Source of the DNA: Vibrio parahaemolyticus
Lineage (GTDB): Bacteria; Pseudomonadota; Gammaproteobacteria; Enterobacterales; Vibrionaceae
DNA: 64,000 nt
Assembly (NCBI RefSeq): GCF_900460535.1
Contig: NZ_UHIL01000001.1
Coordinates: 2,604,001-2,668,000, forward strand
Direction of reading: 5' to 3'
In this document: piece after piece, positions 10,776 through 20,656 of the stretch
Numbering within the stretch: the stretch's first letter is position 1
Layout of the letters: each line of letters opens with the position of its first letter
Program-made: the position numbers and the translations under genes
The notes under the pieces: model-generated
Told to the model about the DNA's origin: nothing
Database searches by the model: none
The model's input: only the letters and a program-made list of their open reading frames with translations

Positions 10776-11531
10776 TTATTGAGCCGTCATCAATGCCTTT
10801 ACTTGTTCACCAGTACAGCCAAAACGACGCTCACGGTTAATAAACCACGTCACAGCTTCAACTAAGCTGTCTTCGTCAAACTCTGGCCAAAACTCTGGCG
10901 TAAAGTACATTTCAGCATAAGCCATTTGCCACAGCATGAAGTTGCTGATGCGGCATTCGCCACTAGTACGGATCAAAAGATCCACCTCTGGTAGGTCTGC
11001 CATGGTCAAATGCTCAGTGATTAACTGCTCATTAATATCCTCTACACGAATTTCACCGTTACGAGCTTTAAGCGCTAGTGCTTTAGCCGCTTCTGTGATG
11101 TCCCATTTACCACCATAATTGGCCGCAATGTTAATCACCATACCAGTGTTGCTTGCCGTTAGATTTTCCGCTTCTACAATTTTCTTTTGTAGGCGCTCAC
11201 TAAAGCGGCTTGTGTCACCAATAACACGTAACTGTAAGTTGTTTTTATGTAGCTTTTTTACTTCACTAGACAGGACTGTGATGAACAGTTCCATCAAAAG
11301 ACCAACTTCTTCCTCCGGACGACGCCAGTTTTCACTACTAAAAGCAAATAATGTCATCGCTTTAATGCCAAGTTTGGAAGCCGCAGCAACGGTCTTACGA
11401 ACGGCATTAACGCCTTTTTTATGGCCAAATACGCGAGGTTTTCCTTTGGACTTAGCCCAGCGACCATTACCGTCCATGATGATGGCAATATGCTTAGGGA
11501 GGGAGTCAGAGAAGGCTTGAGAATTTTGCAT
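10776..11531 (-). CDS. uppS: Undecaprenyl diphosphate synthase (cis-prenyltransferase)
   Basis: UppS extends farnesyl diphosphate with eight isopentenyl units to the C55 carrier needed for peptidoglycan and O-antigen assembly. The 251-residue product shows the catalytic Asp in [16 protein letters not shown] (about residue 19), [11 protein letters not shown], and the C-terminal [15 protein letters not shown]. In most homologues the last motif reads SGExRLSNFLLWQ. It starts the uppS-cdsA-dxr-rseP-bamA run, with a terminator hairpin between it and frr upstream. Confidence 0.96.
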   Translation of the reverse strand: MQNSQAFSDSLPKHIAIIMDGNGRWAKSKGKPRVFGHKKGVNAVRKTVAAASKLGIKAMTLFAFSSENWRRPEEEVGLLMELFITVLSSEVKKLHKNNLQLRVIGDTSRFSERLQKKIVEAENLTASNTGMVINIAANYGGKWDITEAAKALALKARNGEIRVEDINEQLITEHLTMADLPEVDLLIRTSGECRISNFMLWQMAYAEMYFTPEFWPEFDEDSLVEAVTWFINRERRFGCTGEQVKALMTAQ

Positions 11532-11574
11532 AGGGAGTTAATTGAGTTCCATCAGTTGGATAGATTAACACAAA

Positions 11575-11603
11575 AAAACGCTGCACTGTGAGCACAGCGT
11601 TTT
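11575..11603 (-). terminator. Rho-independent terminator after frr
   Basis: The minus strand reads AAAACGCTG, an 11-base loop, CAGCGTTTT, then TTTGTG, giving a strong stem with a continuous T-run. It lies 25 bases after the frr stop and separates the rpsB-tsf-pyrH-frr part from the uppS part. Confidence 0.8.
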
Positions 11604-11627
11604 CCAACAGTGATGTAGGTGGGAGTA

Positions 11628-12185
11628 TTAAACTTCCATCAACTCTTTTTCTTTTGCAGCAAGAACTTCGTCGATCTTCTTAACTGCTACGTCAGTCAGC
11701 TTTTGGATCTCTTCTTGTGCTTTACGATCTTCGTCTTCAGAGATTTCTTTATCTTTTAGAAGCGCTTTTAGATCGTTGTTTGCGTCACGACGGATGTTAC
11801 GTACTGCAACACGACCACCTTCAGCTTCACCACGAACGATCTTAACTAGGTCTTTACGACGCTCTTCTGTTAGCGGTGGAAGTGGAACGCGAATGATAGT
11901 ACCAGCAGACATTGGGTTTAGACCAAGGTCAGACATCATGATCGCTTTTTCAACTTTTTGAGTTAGTTCTTTGTCGAAAACTGTGATTGCTAGTGTACGT
12001 GCGTCTTCAGCTACAACGTTCGCTACTTGGTTAAGAGGAGTAGCAGCACCGTAGTACTCAACAGAGATACCAGATAGTAGGCTTGGGTGTGCACGACCAG
12101 TACGAACTTTAGAAAGGTTGTTCTTTAGCGCTTCAACGCTTTTGTCCATGCGCTCTTGCGCGTCTTTTTTGATTTCGTTAATCAC
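11628..12185 (-). CDS. frr: Ribosome recycling factor
   Basis: RRF splits post-termination ribosomes together with EF-G. The 185-residue product has the exact family length. It begins with [20 protein letters not shown], contains [12 protein letters not shown], and the domain I helices hold [16 protein letters not shown] and [13 protein letters not shown]. It sits in the conserved rpsB-tsf-pyrH-frr cluster, flanked on both sides by strong hairpins. Confidence 0.98.
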   Translation of the reverse strand: MINEIKKDAQERMDKSVEALKNNLSKVRTGRAHPSLLSGISVEYYGAATPLNQVANVVAEDARTLAITVFDKELTQKVEKAIMMSDLGLNPMSAGTIIRVPLPPLTEERRKDLVKIVRGEAEGGRVAVRNIRRDANNDLKALLKDKEISEDEDRKAQEEIQKLTDVAVKKIDEVLAAKEKELMEV

Positions 12186-12247
12186 GGTTTCACCTTAAAA
12201 ATGTCATCTTTCCTGAAGAAAGCTTAAAAGGGTTGAGCAAAGCGAAA

Positions 12248-12273
12248 CGCCATCCAACGTTGCTTGGATGGCG
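12248..12273 (-). terminator. Strong hairpin after pyrH
   Basis: The arms CGCCATCCAA and TTGGATGGCG pair over 10 bp around a 6-base loop. On the minus strand the hairpin is followed by TTTCGCTTT, a discontinuous T-run. It lies 9 bases after the pyrH stop. Confidence 0.65.
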
Positions 12274-12281
12274 TATTAGAA

Positions 12282-13013
12282 TTATGCGTCAGAGTTGATC
12301 AGCGTGCCTTCTGCTTCGCCCATCACCACGCGACGTAGTGCGCCTGGCTTGTTCATGTTAAATACGCGGATAGGCATTTTGTGGTCACGAGCAAGTGTGA
12401 ACGCAGCCAAATCCATTACTTTAAGCTCTTTATCCAGAACTTCTGCGTAAGATAGCTTATCATACAGCTCTGCGTCTGGGTTTGCTACTGGGTCAGCAGT
12501 AAATACGCCATCAACTTTCGTTGCTTTTAGAACTACGTCAGCTTCGATTTCGATACCACGTAGACACGCAGCAGAGTCTGTTGTGAAGAATGGGTTACCA
12601 GTACCTGCTGAGAAGATTACAACGCGGCCTTGACGAAGTTCGCGAATTGCATCAGCCCAATTGTAGTCGTCACATACGCCTTTAAGAGGAATTGCAGACA
12701 TTACGCGCGCATTTACGTATGCACGGTGAAGAGCGTCACGCATCGCAAGGCCGTTCATTACTGTAGCAAGCATACCCATGTGGTCACCCACTACACGGTT
12801 CATACCAGCTTCTGCAAGACCAGCGCCACGGAACAGGTTACCGCCACCGATAACTACACCAACCTGAACACCCAGTTCAACAAGTTCTTTAACTTCTTGT
12901 GCCATACGATCAAGGATCGCAGGATCAATACCAAAACCGTCTTCACCTTGAAGAGCTTCACCACTCAGTTTTAATAGAATACGTTGATACGCTGGTTTAG
13001 GGTTCGTAGTCAT
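12282..13013 (-). CDS. pyrH: UMP kinase
   Basis: PyrH phosphorylates UMP to UDP in pyrimidine nucleotide synthesis and is a hexameric amino-acid-kinase-fold enzyme controlled by GTP and UTP. The 243-residue product shows the phosphate-binding [11 protein letters not shown] near residue 12, [28 protein letters not shown], and [13 protein letters not shown]. It lies between tsf and frr as in most gammaproteobacteria, with hairpins on both sides. Confidence 0.98.
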
Positions 13014-13108
13014 GGAGTTTACCTTCCAAAGAGAGTTGTTGATTAACAGTCATGAATAATCACAAGCTTGCTTATGGTTATTCATCACGGCTAATCGTCT
13101 ACTGCTCA

Positions 13109-13138
13109 TAAAAAGACCGCAGCCAAGGCCACGGTCTA
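13109..13138 (-). terminator. Rho-independent terminator after tsf
   Basis: On the minus strand AGACCG and CGGTCT close a longer imperfect stem around the GGCC-TTGGC centre, followed by TTTTT. It lies 24 bases after the tsf stop. Confidence 0.7.
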
Positions 13139-13161
13139 ATCTTTGCACAAGTCTCTAAGGA

Positions 13162-14007
13162 TTAACCTTTTTGAGCTAGTGCTACTTCTTCAGCGAAGCT
13201 TAGGCCTTCTGCTTTCTCGATACCTTCACCAACTTCTAGGCGAACGAATGTAGCAACTGAAGCACCTTTTTCTTTCAGCATTTCACCTACAGTTTTCTTA
13301 GGTTCCATGATGAACGCTTGACCAGTTAGAGAGATTTCGCCTGTGAATTTCTTCATGCGGCCAACAACCATCTTCTCAGCGATCTCAGCTGGCTTGCCTT
13401 CGTTCATAGCGATTTCAACTTGAACTTCTTTCTCTTTAGCAACTACGTCAGCTGGTACGTCTTCTGGGTTTACGTACTCTGGCTTAGAAGCAGCAACGTG
13501 CATTGCTACGTGCTTAAGAGTTTCAGCGTCGCCTTCACCAGCAACAACTACACCGATTTTCTCACCGTGACGGTAAGAAGCGATAGCAGTACCTTCAACG
13601 TATTGTACGCGACGGATGTTGATGTTTTCGCCGATTTTAGCAACTAGAGCAACGCGAGCTTCTTCGAATTGCGCTTGTAGCTCTTCAACTGTAGCTTTTG
13701 AAGCTAGAGCTGCAGCTGCAACTTCTTGTGCAAACGCAGTGAAGTTACCGTCTTTAGCAACGAAGTCAGTTTGGCAGTTAACTTCAAGAAGAACAGCTGA
13801 ACCGTTTTCTTCTTTGATGATGATCGCACCTTCAGCTGCAACGTTACCAGCTTTCTTAGCTGCTTTCGCTGCGCCAGATTTACGCATGTTTTCAATTGCT
13901 AGTTCGATGTCAGCGTTTGCTTCTACAAGCGCTTTCTTACATTCCATCATGCCAGCGCCAGTGCGCTCGCGAAGTTCTTTAACTAGAGCAGCAGTTACAG
14001 TTGCCAT
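13162..14007 (-). CDS. tsf: Elongation factor Ts
   Basis: EF-Ts exchanges GDP for GTP on EF-Tu. The 281-residue product has the N-terminal UBA-like domain with the signature [19 protein letters not shown]. The core domain contains [15 protein letters not shown], which includes the conserved TDF that contacts the EF-Tu nucleotide site. It lies 131 bases after rpsB, across a terminator-like attenuator, as in E. coli. Confidence 0.98.
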   Translation of the reverse strand: MATVTAALVKELRERTGAGMMECKKALVEANADIELAIENMRKSGAAKAAKKAGNVAAEGAIIIKEENGSAVLLEVNCQTDFVAKDGNFTAFAQEVAAAALASKATVEELQAQFEEARVALVAKIGENINIRRVQYVEGTAIASYRHGEKIGVVVAGEGDAETLKHVAMHVAASKPEYVNPEDVPADVVAKEKEVQVEIAMNEGKPAEIAEKMVVGRMKKFTGEISLTGQAFIMEPKKTVGEMLKEKGASVATFVRLEVGEGIEKAEGLSFAEEVALAQKG

Positions 14008-14038
14008 TCTCTATTCCTCGTTTGATTCGAAATAAGGT

Positions 14039-14068
14039 AAAAAACAGGGGCCTACATTGTCGGCCCCC
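14039..14068 (-). terminator. Terminator/attenuator between rpsB and tsf
   Basis: The minus strand reads GGGGCC, a 9-base loop, GGCCCC, then TGTTTTTT. It lies just ahead of the tsf start. A partial terminator here would set the rpsB:tsf transcript ratio, as described for E. coli. Confidence 0.7.
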
Positions 14069-14138
14069 GATGCTAACTATAACTCAGTCTATGCTACAAC
14101 AAGGTTTCACATAAACTAAGTGTGACACAGAGCCGCTA

Positions 14139-14867
14139 TTATTCAGCTTCTACGAAGCCGTCTTTTTCAGCAACTACTGCAACGTCTTTGTTGCGACCTT
14201 CAGTTACTGCAGATGCAGCAGCGTTTAGGTATAGTTGAACTGCGCGGATCGCGTCGTCGTTACCTGGGATGATGTAGTCAACGCCGTCTGGGTTAGAGTT
14301 AGTATCTACCACAGCGTATACTGGAATACCTAGGTTGTTAGCTTCTTTGATTGCAATGTGTTCGTGATCAGCGTCGATTACGAATAGAGCGTCTGGTAGG
14401 CCGCCCATGTCTTTGATACCACCAAGAGATTTCTCTAGCTTCTCCATTTCACGAGTGCGCATTAGAGCTTCTTTCTTAGTTAGTTTGTCGAAAGTACCGT
14501 CTTGAGATTGAATCTCAAGTTCTTTTAGACGCTTGATTGACTGACGAACAGTTTTGTAGTTCGTTAGCATACCGCCCAACCAACGGTTGTTCACGTAGAA
14601 CTGGTTGCTAGCGATTGCAGCTTCTTTAACAGCTTCAGATGCAGCGCGCTTAGTACCTACGAATAGAACTTTACCTTTTTTCTCGCCAACTTTAGCTAGT
14701 TCAGCTAGAGCTTCGTTGAACATTGGTACAGTTTTTTCTAGGTTGATGATGTGAACGCGGTTACGAGCACCAAAGATGAATGGCTTCATTTTTGGGTTCC
14801 AGTAACGAGTTTGGTGACCGAAGTGAACACCAGCTTTCAGCATATCGCGCATTGATACAGTTGCCAT
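14139..14867 (-). CDS. rpsB: 30S ribosomal protein S2
   Basis: S2 is a late-assembling protein of the small ribosomal subunit. Started at the ATG at 14867 ([20 protein letters not shown]) the product is 242 residues, the standard length, and AGAGGA lies about 7 bases upstream. An in-frame extension of 11 codons further upstream falls in the regulatory leader and is not credible. Conserved blocks include [23 protein letters not shown] and [11 protein letters not shown]. Transcription runs into tsf through an attenuator; the leader looks like the S2 autoregulatory type. Confidence 0.98.
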   Translation of the reverse strand: MATVSMRDMLKAGVHFGHQTRYWNPKMKPFIFGARNRVHIINLEKTVPMFNEALAELAKVGEKKGKVLFVGTKRAASEAVKEAAIASNQFYVNNRWLGGMLTNYKTVRQSIKRLKELEIQSQDGTFDKLTKKEALMRTREMEKLEKSLGGIKDMGGLPDALFVIDADHEHIAIKEANNLGIPVYAVVDTNSNPDGVDYIIPGNDDAIRAVQLYLNAAASAVTEGRNKDVAVVAEKDGFVEAE

Positions 14868-14962
14868 TTTAAAATCCTCTATGGGGTTAGGCCTCCACAT
14901 CCCCCATAATTCCGACCAAGCTTCTGCTCAGCACCCCGGAACATGTGACGGAATGTGTGTGA
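14868..14962 (-). promoter_or_regulatory. Ribosomal protein S2 (rpsB) mRNA leader
   Basis: Directly before the rpsB start the minus strand carries GGGGGATGTGGAGGCC, TAACCCCATAGAGG and then the start region. This closely matches the E. coli rpsB leader (GGGGGCGGAGGCTAACCCC followed by ATAGAGG), in which S2 represses its own translation through a pseudoknot-like fold. The identification rests on remembered similarity plus the visible GGGG/CCCC pairing; no covariance model was run. Confidence 0.6.
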
Positions 14963-15047
14963 TTTAAAGATAAAAAGGTTAATCGGATGAAGCTTGCTTC
15001 GCCGCTTAGCTTTTGCAGAGCGAAGAGAACAGTCCTCTATTCCGGCG

Positions 15048-15085
15048 CGCTTTATATCATATTTTAGCTCAAGATGGCTAGTAAA
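15048..15085 (-). promoter_or_regulatory. Probable rpsB promoter with GC-rich discriminator
   Basis: On the minus strand TATAAA (15056-15051) is followed directly by GCGCGCC, the pattern of stringently controlled ribosomal promoters. A nearby TATGAT could also serve as the -10. The -35 match is weak in both readings. The 397-base gap between rpsB and map holds this, the S2 leader and presumably a divergent map promoter, but no gene. Confidence 0.4.
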
Positions 15086-15264
15086 AATTGTTTCTTATAC
15101 TTGTCACATTAGCAGGAATGCTACCCTACTCTCGGCCAGATTCTATTACTACACTTCAAGTAAGAATGACTCATATTCTTAACTGGCTTGGGTTAACCGC
15201 CAGATGTCTGATAGAATGCGGCCATTCGCACGTTTACGTGCTTACGAATAAGTAGAGAAAGCCA

Positions 15265-16143
15265 ATGTCAATCAAGATTAAAACTGCTGAAGAAATCGAA
15301 CGCATGCGCATTGCGGGCAAGCTGGCCGCAGAAATTCTAGAAATGATCGAACCACATATTCAGGTGGGAGTTACGACAGATGAACTGAACAAAATCTGTC
15401 ATGAATACGCTCTAGAAAAAGGCGCATACTCTGCACCGCTTGATTACCATGGTTTCCCTAAGTCGATTTGTACGTCTATCAACCATATTGTTTGTCACGG
15501 TATTCCTGCTGAAAAAGACGAGATTGGTAGCAACGGCCAAATGAAGCCGGCGGTACTAAAAGATGGCGACATTCTTAACGTTGATATCACTGTAATCATC
15601 CCGAACGATGAGAATGCAGACCTAAGCGTACGCCCTCAAGGCTACCACGGTGACACATCTAAAATGTTCCTAGTCGGTGATGTTTCACCAGCAAACAAAC
15701 GTCTATGTATGGTTGCTCAAGAAGCACTTTATGTCGGTATGCGTACCGTTAAACCAGGTTCAACTGTTGGTGATATCGGTACAGCTATCGAGAAATACAT
15801 CAAAGAAAACAATAAGAACAACCCTCGCAACAAGTTCTCTATTGTTAAAGACTTCTGTGGTCACGGTATCGGTGATGAGTTCCACGAAGAACCACAAGTG
15901 GTTCACTACAAGAACAAAGACCGCCGCGTACTTAAAGAAGGCATGTGTTTCACTATTGAACCAATGATCAACGCAGGTAAATTCGGTTGTACTGTTGACG
16001 CACAAGACGACTGGACTGTATACACAGGTGACGGTAAAAACTCAGCGCAATGGGAACACACTATCGTGGTAACCAAAGATGGTTGTGAAGTATTAACGCT
16101 ACGCAGTGATGATACGATTCCTCGCCTAATGAAAAATGCGTAA
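15265..16143 (+). CDS. map: Methionine aminopeptidase, type I
   Basis: Map removes the initiator methionine from nascent proteins. The five metal ligands of the family are all visible: D in ILNVDITV, D in YHGDTSKMF, H in GHGIGDEFH, E in CFTIEPM and E in SAQWEHT. At 292 residues it is about 28 longer than E. coli Map. Part of the excess is an insertion of roughly 15 residues (IPNDENADLSVRPQG) between the first two metal ligands. It is divergent from rpsB, the usual gammaproteobacterial arrangement, and glnD follows after a terminator. Confidence 0.97.
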   Translation: MSIKIKTAEEIERMRIAGKLAAEILEMIEPHIQVGVTTDELNKICHEYALEKGAYSAPLDYHGFPKSICTSINHIVCHGIPAEKDEIGSNGQMKPAVLKDGDILNVDITVIIPNDENADLSVRPQGYHGDTSKMFLVGDVSPANKRLCMVAQEALYVGMRTVKPGSTVGDIGTAIEKYIKENNKNNPRNKFSIVKDFCGHGIGDEFHEEPQVVHYKNKDRRVLKEGMCFTIEPMINAGKFGCTVDAQDDWTVYTGDGKNSAQWEHTIVVTKDGCEVLTLRSDDTIPRLMKNA

Positions 16144-16157
16144 CCAAGAATGACTTC

Positions 16158-16188
16158 AATATCCCCGCTCATGCGGGGATATTTTTTA
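16158..16188 (+). terminator. Rho-independent terminator after map
   Basis: ATATCCCCGC and GCGGGGATAT form a 10-bp stem with a 4-base loop followed by a T-run, 15 bases after the map stop. Confidence 0.85.
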
Positions 16189-16256
16189 TCTCCGCGAGAT
16201 TTGTTAAATTAGAAAGGTTTGTAGATCTTTACTTTTAGCTTGCACGGATAGCAAAT

Positions 16257-18881
16257 ATGCCACTTCAGTCCCCTCTTACGTTTTCCGACGAACAAATCAA
16301 TATCGGCGAACTAAAACAAGAGTTAGAAAAATTCAGCTCAACCCAAAAACAAGAGTTTCTTAATCATCACCCTGTGACCAGCTTAGTATTGGCTCGCGCA
16401 GAGTACATGGACTTGTTGCTGACGCGTTTATGGCAATACTTCGGTTTTAATGACATTTACAACATCTCATTAGTGGCCGTGGGCGGATATGGTCGCGGTG
16501 AACTGCATCCGTTGTCCGACATAGACATTCTCGTTCTTTCTAACAACAAACTGCCGACTGCGTTAGAAGCGAAAATCAGCGAATTTATTACCTTACTATG
16601 GGACTTAAAACTGGAAGTTGGCCATGCGGTTCGCACTGTCAATGAATGTGCACAAATCGGTCGTGACGATCTAACGGTTGCCACTAACCTACAAGAAGCA
16701 CGTCTGCTTTGTGGCAGCGAAGACACATTCCAAGCTCTAAAAAAGGTCGTGCTATCCGACTCTTTCTGGCCGAGCGAAACCTTCTACCGCGCAAAAATCC
16801 AAGAACAACGCGAACGTCATGCTCGCTACCACGATACGACCTATAACTTAGAGCCCGACATCAAATCGACCCCAGGAGGTCTTCGCGATATTCACACTTT
16901 GAGCTGGGTAGCGCGCCGTCACTTTGGCGCCACATCTCTGCTAGAGATGAGCCGTTACGGCTTTCTTACCGATGCGGAATACCGCGAACTGGTGGAGTGT
17001 CAGGACTTCTTGTGGCGTGTCCGCTTTGCGCTGCACATTGAACTTCGCCGATACGACAACCGTTTGACCTTCGCACATCAAGCACAAGTGGCCGAAAACC
17101 TCGGTTATGTTGGTGAAGGCAATCGCGGCGTCGAGATGATGATGAAAGAGTTTTATCGCACACTTCGTCGCGTCGCAGAATTAAACAAAATGCTGCTCAA
17201 ACTGTTTGATCAAGCCATCATCAATGGTGGTGCAACTGAAAACTCAGAAATTTTGGATGCAGATTTTCAACGTCGTGGGTCGTTAATTGAAGCCAGAAAA
17301 CCTGCGCTATTCCAAGCCAGACCTGAAACTATTCTTGATATGTTTTTGCATATCGCAAACGACTCAACCATTGAGGGGGTAAGCCCTCCAACCCTGCGAC
17401 AACTGCGTACTGCACGTCGCCGCTTAAACAAGTTTTTACACACGATTCCAGCGGCTCGTGAAAAATTCTTAGCGTTATGTCGACACCCAAATGCACTTCA
17501 TAAAGCATTCAGTTTGATGCACAGACTTGGGGTAATGGCCGCATATTTACCGCAATGGAGCCAGATTGTTGGTCAGATGCAGTTCGACCTGTTCCACGCC
17601 TACACGGTTGACGAGCACAGCATTCGCCTACTCAAACACATCAATACCTTTAACAATCCAGACAACCATGCGAAGCATCCGATTTGTTGCGACATATACC
17701 CGCGCATGCAAAAGAAAGAACTGCTGATCATTGCAGCAATCTTCCATGATATTGGTAAAGGTCGCGGTGGTGATCACTCAGTGATTGGTGAAGGTGAAGC
17801 GTACGATTTCTGTATTGAACACGGGCTGTCGAAGCCAGAAGCTAAGTTAGTGGGCTGGCTGGTGAGGCATCACCTTCTCATGTCAGTCACCGCACAACGA
17901 CGCGATATTTACGATCCTGACGTCATTACAGAGTTTGCGAAACAAGTTCGTGACGAAGAATCTCTTGAGTATTTGGTGTGTCTCACGGTTGCGGATATTT
18001 GCGCAACCAATCCAGAGCTGTGGAATGCTTGGAAACGCACGCTGCTTGCCGAACTCTTCTACTCAACGCAACGCGCACTACGTCGCGGATTAGAAAATCC
18101 GGTTGATGTGCGTGAGCGTATTCGCCATAACCAACAAATGGCTTCCGCATTGCTGCGCAAAGAAGGGTTTTCTGCACGCCAAATTGAAGTGTTGTGGCAA
18201 CGATTCAAAGCCGACTATTTCTTGCGCCATACTCACACTCAAATCGCTTGGCATTGTGCGCATTTGCTGCGTATGGATGATCCAAAAAAGCCGCTGGTAC
18301 TTATCAGCAAAAAGGCTACGCGCGGTGGAACAGAAGTGTTCGTCTACACCAAAGATCAACCAGCGTTGTTTGCTACCGTGGTGGCGGAGCTCGACCGTCG
18401 TAACTTTAACGTTCATGACGCACAAATCATGACCAGCAAAGACGGCCACGTGATTGATACCTTCATGGTGCTCGACCAACATGGAGAAGCCATTGACGAA
18501 TCTCGCCATGCTGCCGTGATTAAACACCTCACTCACGTACTGGAAGCGGGTCGTCCGACGAAGATTAAAACGCGCCGCACCCCAAATAAACTTCAACACT
18601 TCAATGTGAAAACCAAAGTCGATTTCTTACCAACAAAAGGGAAGAAACACACCTTGATGGAGTTTGTAGCACTCGATACTCCGGGACTACTAGCCAAAGT
18701 CGGACGTACTTTTGCCGATTTGAATATCAACCTTCACGGCGCAAAGATCACGACTATCGGCGAACGTGCAGAGGACTTATTTATTCTCACTAGCGAAGCT
18801 GGCGGTAGACTCAGCGAAGAACAGCAAAATGAATTGAGAGACAAACTGATCGAGAAGTTATCTGACGCCATCACTGCCTAA
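16257..18881 (+). CDS. glnD: Bifunctional PII uridylyltransferase/uridylyl-removing enzyme
   Basis: GlnD senses glutamine and uridylylates or deuridylylates PII proteins, thereby controlling glutamine synthetase and NtrB. The 874-residue product has all four parts. The nucleotidyltransferase core is at about 65-110 (AVGGYGRGELHPLSDIDILV). A helical linker holds TPGGLRDIHTLSW. The HD hydrolase lies around 465-590 (VDEHSIRLLKHI, IFHDIGKGRGGDHS). Two C-terminal ACT domains, around 690-765 and 800-870, sense glutamine. It follows map, as in E. coli, and has its own upstream gap with a terminator. Confidence 0.97.
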   Translation: MPLQSPLTFSDEQINIGELKQELEKFSSTQKQEFLNHHPVTSLVLARAEYMDLLLTRLWQYFGFNDIYNISLVAVGGYGRGELHPLSDIDILVLSNNKLPTALEAKISEFITLLWDLKLEVGHAVRTVNECAQIGRDDLTVATNLQEARLLCGSEDTFQALKKVVLSDSFWPSETFYRAKIQEQRERHARYHDTTYNLEPDIKSTPGGLRDIHTLSWVARRHFGATSLLEMSRYGFLTDAEYRELVECQDFLWRVRFALHIELRRYDNRLTFAHQAQVAENLGYVGEGNRGVEMMMKEFYRTLRRVAELNKMLLKLFDQAIINGGATENSEILDADFQRRGSLIEARKPALFQARPETILDMFLHIANDSTIEGVSPPTLRQLRTARRRLNKFLHTIPAAREKFLALCRHPNALHKAFSLMHRLGVMAAYLPQWSQIVGQMQFDLFHAYTVDEHSIRLLKHINTFNNPDNHAKHPICCDIYPRMQKKELLIIAAIFHDIGKGRGGDHSVIGEGEAYDFCIEHGLSKPEAKLVGWLVRHHLLMSVTAQRRDIYDPDVITEFAKQVRDEESLEYLVCLTVADICATNPELWNAWKRTLLAELFYSTQRALRRGLENPVDVRERIRHNQQMASALLRKEGFSARQIEVLWQRFKADYFLRHTHTQIAWHCAHLLRMDDPKKPLVLISKKATRGGTEVFVYTKDQPALFATVVAELDRRNFNVHDAQIMTSKDGHVIDTFMVLDQHGEAIDESRHAAVIKHLTHVLEAGRPTKIKTRRTPNKLQHFNVKTKVDFLPTKGKKHTLMEFVALDTPGLLAKVGRTFADLNINLHGAKITTIGERAEDLFILTSEAGGRLSEEQQNELRDKLIEKLSDAITA

Positions 18882-19023
18882 TTCGAAACTGCCAAAACAT
18901 CCGGTTCAGAGTGAGGGCGATCTTGTCCACAAGTTGAGCAATTTGACTAAATATCAGCTATCTAGCTCATACATAGGCTGCTACAGTTATATCAATATCA
19001 ATTAGATGTAACAGAGGTAGCCT

Positions 19024-19407
19024 ATGTATCCCCACCTCACTGGTTTGGGTATTCATGATCCCAAGCAGATTGAACGTTATTCCCTACGTCAAGAAGCACA
19101 TAAAGACGTGCTCAAAATCTACTTCCATAAGCAAAAAGGCGAGTTCTTTGCCAAAAGCGTCAAATTCAAATACCCACGCCAAGTAAAAAATGTCTTAGTT
19201 GATAGCGGTAGTCATAAATACAAGGAAGTGACGGAAATCAACCGCAACCTTACTTTGGTTATCGACGAACTCAACAAGATCACAAAACCAACGAAAGTGT
19301 CTGAATTGGATGTAAAACAAAAGATTCTTTCTGATCTTCGCCATTTAGAAAAAGTCGTTTCTAGCAAGATCGCCGAGATCGAAGCGGATCTAGAAAAACT
19401 CAAATAG
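19024..19407 (+). CDS. DUF3461 family protein
   Basis: The 127-residue soluble protein belongs by recall to DUF3461, a gammaproteobacterial family of unknown function. It begins [26 protein letters not shown], with AGAGG upstream, followed by a lysine-rich stretch ([23 protein letters not shown] split across two strands). The C-terminal half (about 70-127) is rich in Leu, Lys and Glu with heptad-like spacing and is probably a coiled coil. No signal peptide or membrane segment is visible. It sits alone between glnD and the truC-yqcC pair, with a bidirectional terminator behind it. Confidence 0.85.
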   Translation: MYPHLTGLGIHDPKQIERYSLRQEAHKDVLKIYFHKQKGEFFAKSVKFKYPRQVKNVLVDSGSHKYKEVTEINRNLTLVIDELNKITKPTKVSELDVKQKILSDLRHLEKVVSSKIAEIEADLEKLK

Positions 19408-19430
19408 CCTTTGAGAATCGGTAAACAACA

Positions 19431-19460
19431 AAAAGGGTTGGTAAACATGCCAACCCTTTT
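19431..19460. terminator. Bidirectional terminator
   Basis: AAAAGGGTTGG and CCAACCCTTTT pair perfectly over 11 bp around an 8-base loop, with A and T runs on the two sides. It separates the converging DUF3461 gene and truC. Confidence 0.85.
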
Positions 19461-19489
19461 CTATTTCTCTTCGCTAGAGCAAAGCCTCT

Positions 19490-20257
19490 TTACTTAACGA
19501 GTTCTTCGTCCCACTCAAATCGAGTAAACAATTGCTGCCACGTATCGTCGATACTCGCTTTCATCACTAGCTCTTCATTTGTAAACGGATGCACAAAACG
19601 CAGCTCCGAAGCATGTAACAGCAAGCGGTGTGAATCAAATTCGTTACGGAACAATTTGTTGTGTTTACCATCACCGTGCGATGTGTCCCCCACAATTGGG
19701 TGACGTAGGTGGGCCATGTGACGACGCAATTGGTGCTTGCGACCAGTCTTGGGCTTCATTTCCATCAAACCGTAGCGCGTTGTTGGGAACTTGCCCGTCG
19801 AATAAGGCACTTCCACTTTCGCCAGTGGTTTGTAAGCGGTTACGGCCTCTTGAGCTTCTTTTTCTTGTGAGGCGAACTTATCTGCAATTTTGTCTAATTC
19901 GACTTTTAACGCGTAATCTAAAACGCCCTCTTCCTCAATCCAACCACGGACAATCGCGTAATAGGTCTTTTCCATTTTGTGCTCAGCAAACATTGGCATC
20001 ACTTGAGAAGCCACTTCACTGGAGAGCGCAAACACCAAAACGCCAGAAGTCGGACGATCCAAGCGATGCAATGGAAAGACATGCTGACCAATTTGGTCTC
20101 GCAGAGTCTGCATGACAAACTGAGTTTCGTGTTTATCTAGCCAACTGCGATGAACCAACATGCCGGCGGGCTTGTTCACCGCAACAAAATACTCATCTTG
20201 ATAAACAATCTCCAACTCTACTGGAGCCACGGTTTGTGATGTTTCTTGTTCTGACAT
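19490..20257 (-). CDS. truC: tRNA pseudouridine(65) synthase TruC
   Basis: TruC converts U65 of certain tRNAs to pseudouridine. The 255-residue product has the RluA-family catalytic motif HRLDRPTSGVLVFAL, the N-terminal EIVYQDEYFVAVNKPAGMLVH (in two strands) and the later GRKHQLRRHMAHLRHPIVGD motif, without an S4 domain. About 15 residues precede the first conserved strand. It follows yqcC by 5 bases, the pairing seen in E. coli, and was chosen over RluA because of this neighbour and its length. Confidence 0.9.
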   Translation of the reverse strand: MSEQETSQTVAPVELEIVYQDEYFVAVNKPAGMLVHRSWLDKHETQFVMQTLRDQIGQHVFPLHRLDRPTSGVLVFALSSEVASQVMPMFAEHKMEKTYYAIVRGWIEEEGVLDYALKVELDKIADKFASQEKEAQEAVTAYKPLAKVEVPYSTGKFPTTRYGLMEMKPKTGRKHQLRRHMAHLRHPIVGDTSHGDGKHNKLFRNEFDSHRLLLHASELRFVHPFTNEELVMKASIDDTWQQLFTRFEWDEELVK

Positions 20258-20262
20258 TGAAG

Positions 20263-20577
20263 TTACTTACATAGTTCGTCGATAGTTCGAATCGTGTTCA
20301 AAAGCTCTGCGTACTGCGGCTCTTGCTTCCACGCTTCTGCAAAATAAGGTTCAATAGAGAAACCTCTTGGCAAAGGTTGGCTACTTTCTACTAAAGCGTG
20401 CATTCGAGCAATAAAAATCCACTGCAACCATTCATGTGGATCAAGCGTATCTATCGCGAAAGGCTCCACACTTTGCAACGCTTCTGGCGACGGCATGGTT
20501 TGTTGCCATAGCTCGTGCTTTTGAAGTTGTGCTTCAAGTTGGTACAGTAATTCCACCAGTTTTGTGCTTGTAGTCAT
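20263..20577 (-). CDS. yqcC: YqcC family protein
   Basis: The 104-residue product belongs to the YqcC family (DUF446), small helical proteins of unknown function encoded upstream of truC in many gammaproteobacteria. Visible features are a leucine-rich N-terminal helix (LVELLYQLEAQLQKHELWQ), a conserved middle FAIDTLDPHEWLQWIFIARM, and a loop with PLPRGFSIEPYFAEAW. No catalytic motif can be named. Translation is probably coupled to truC. It is divergent from the DUF3549 gene, with a gap of about 80 bases that must hold both promoters. Confidence 0.88.
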   Translation of the reverse strand: MTTSTKLVELLYQLEAQLQKHELWQQTMPSPEALQSVEPFAIDTLDPHEWLQWIFIARMHALVESSQPLPRGFSIEPYFAEAWKQEPQYAELLNTIRTIDELCK

Positions 20578-20656
20578 TAACTTTTACATCTCGAACCTTG
20601 AATTAGCCGAGAATGATACCATTTCTTGTCAAAAGAACGTTAGGACGTCGTATTTA

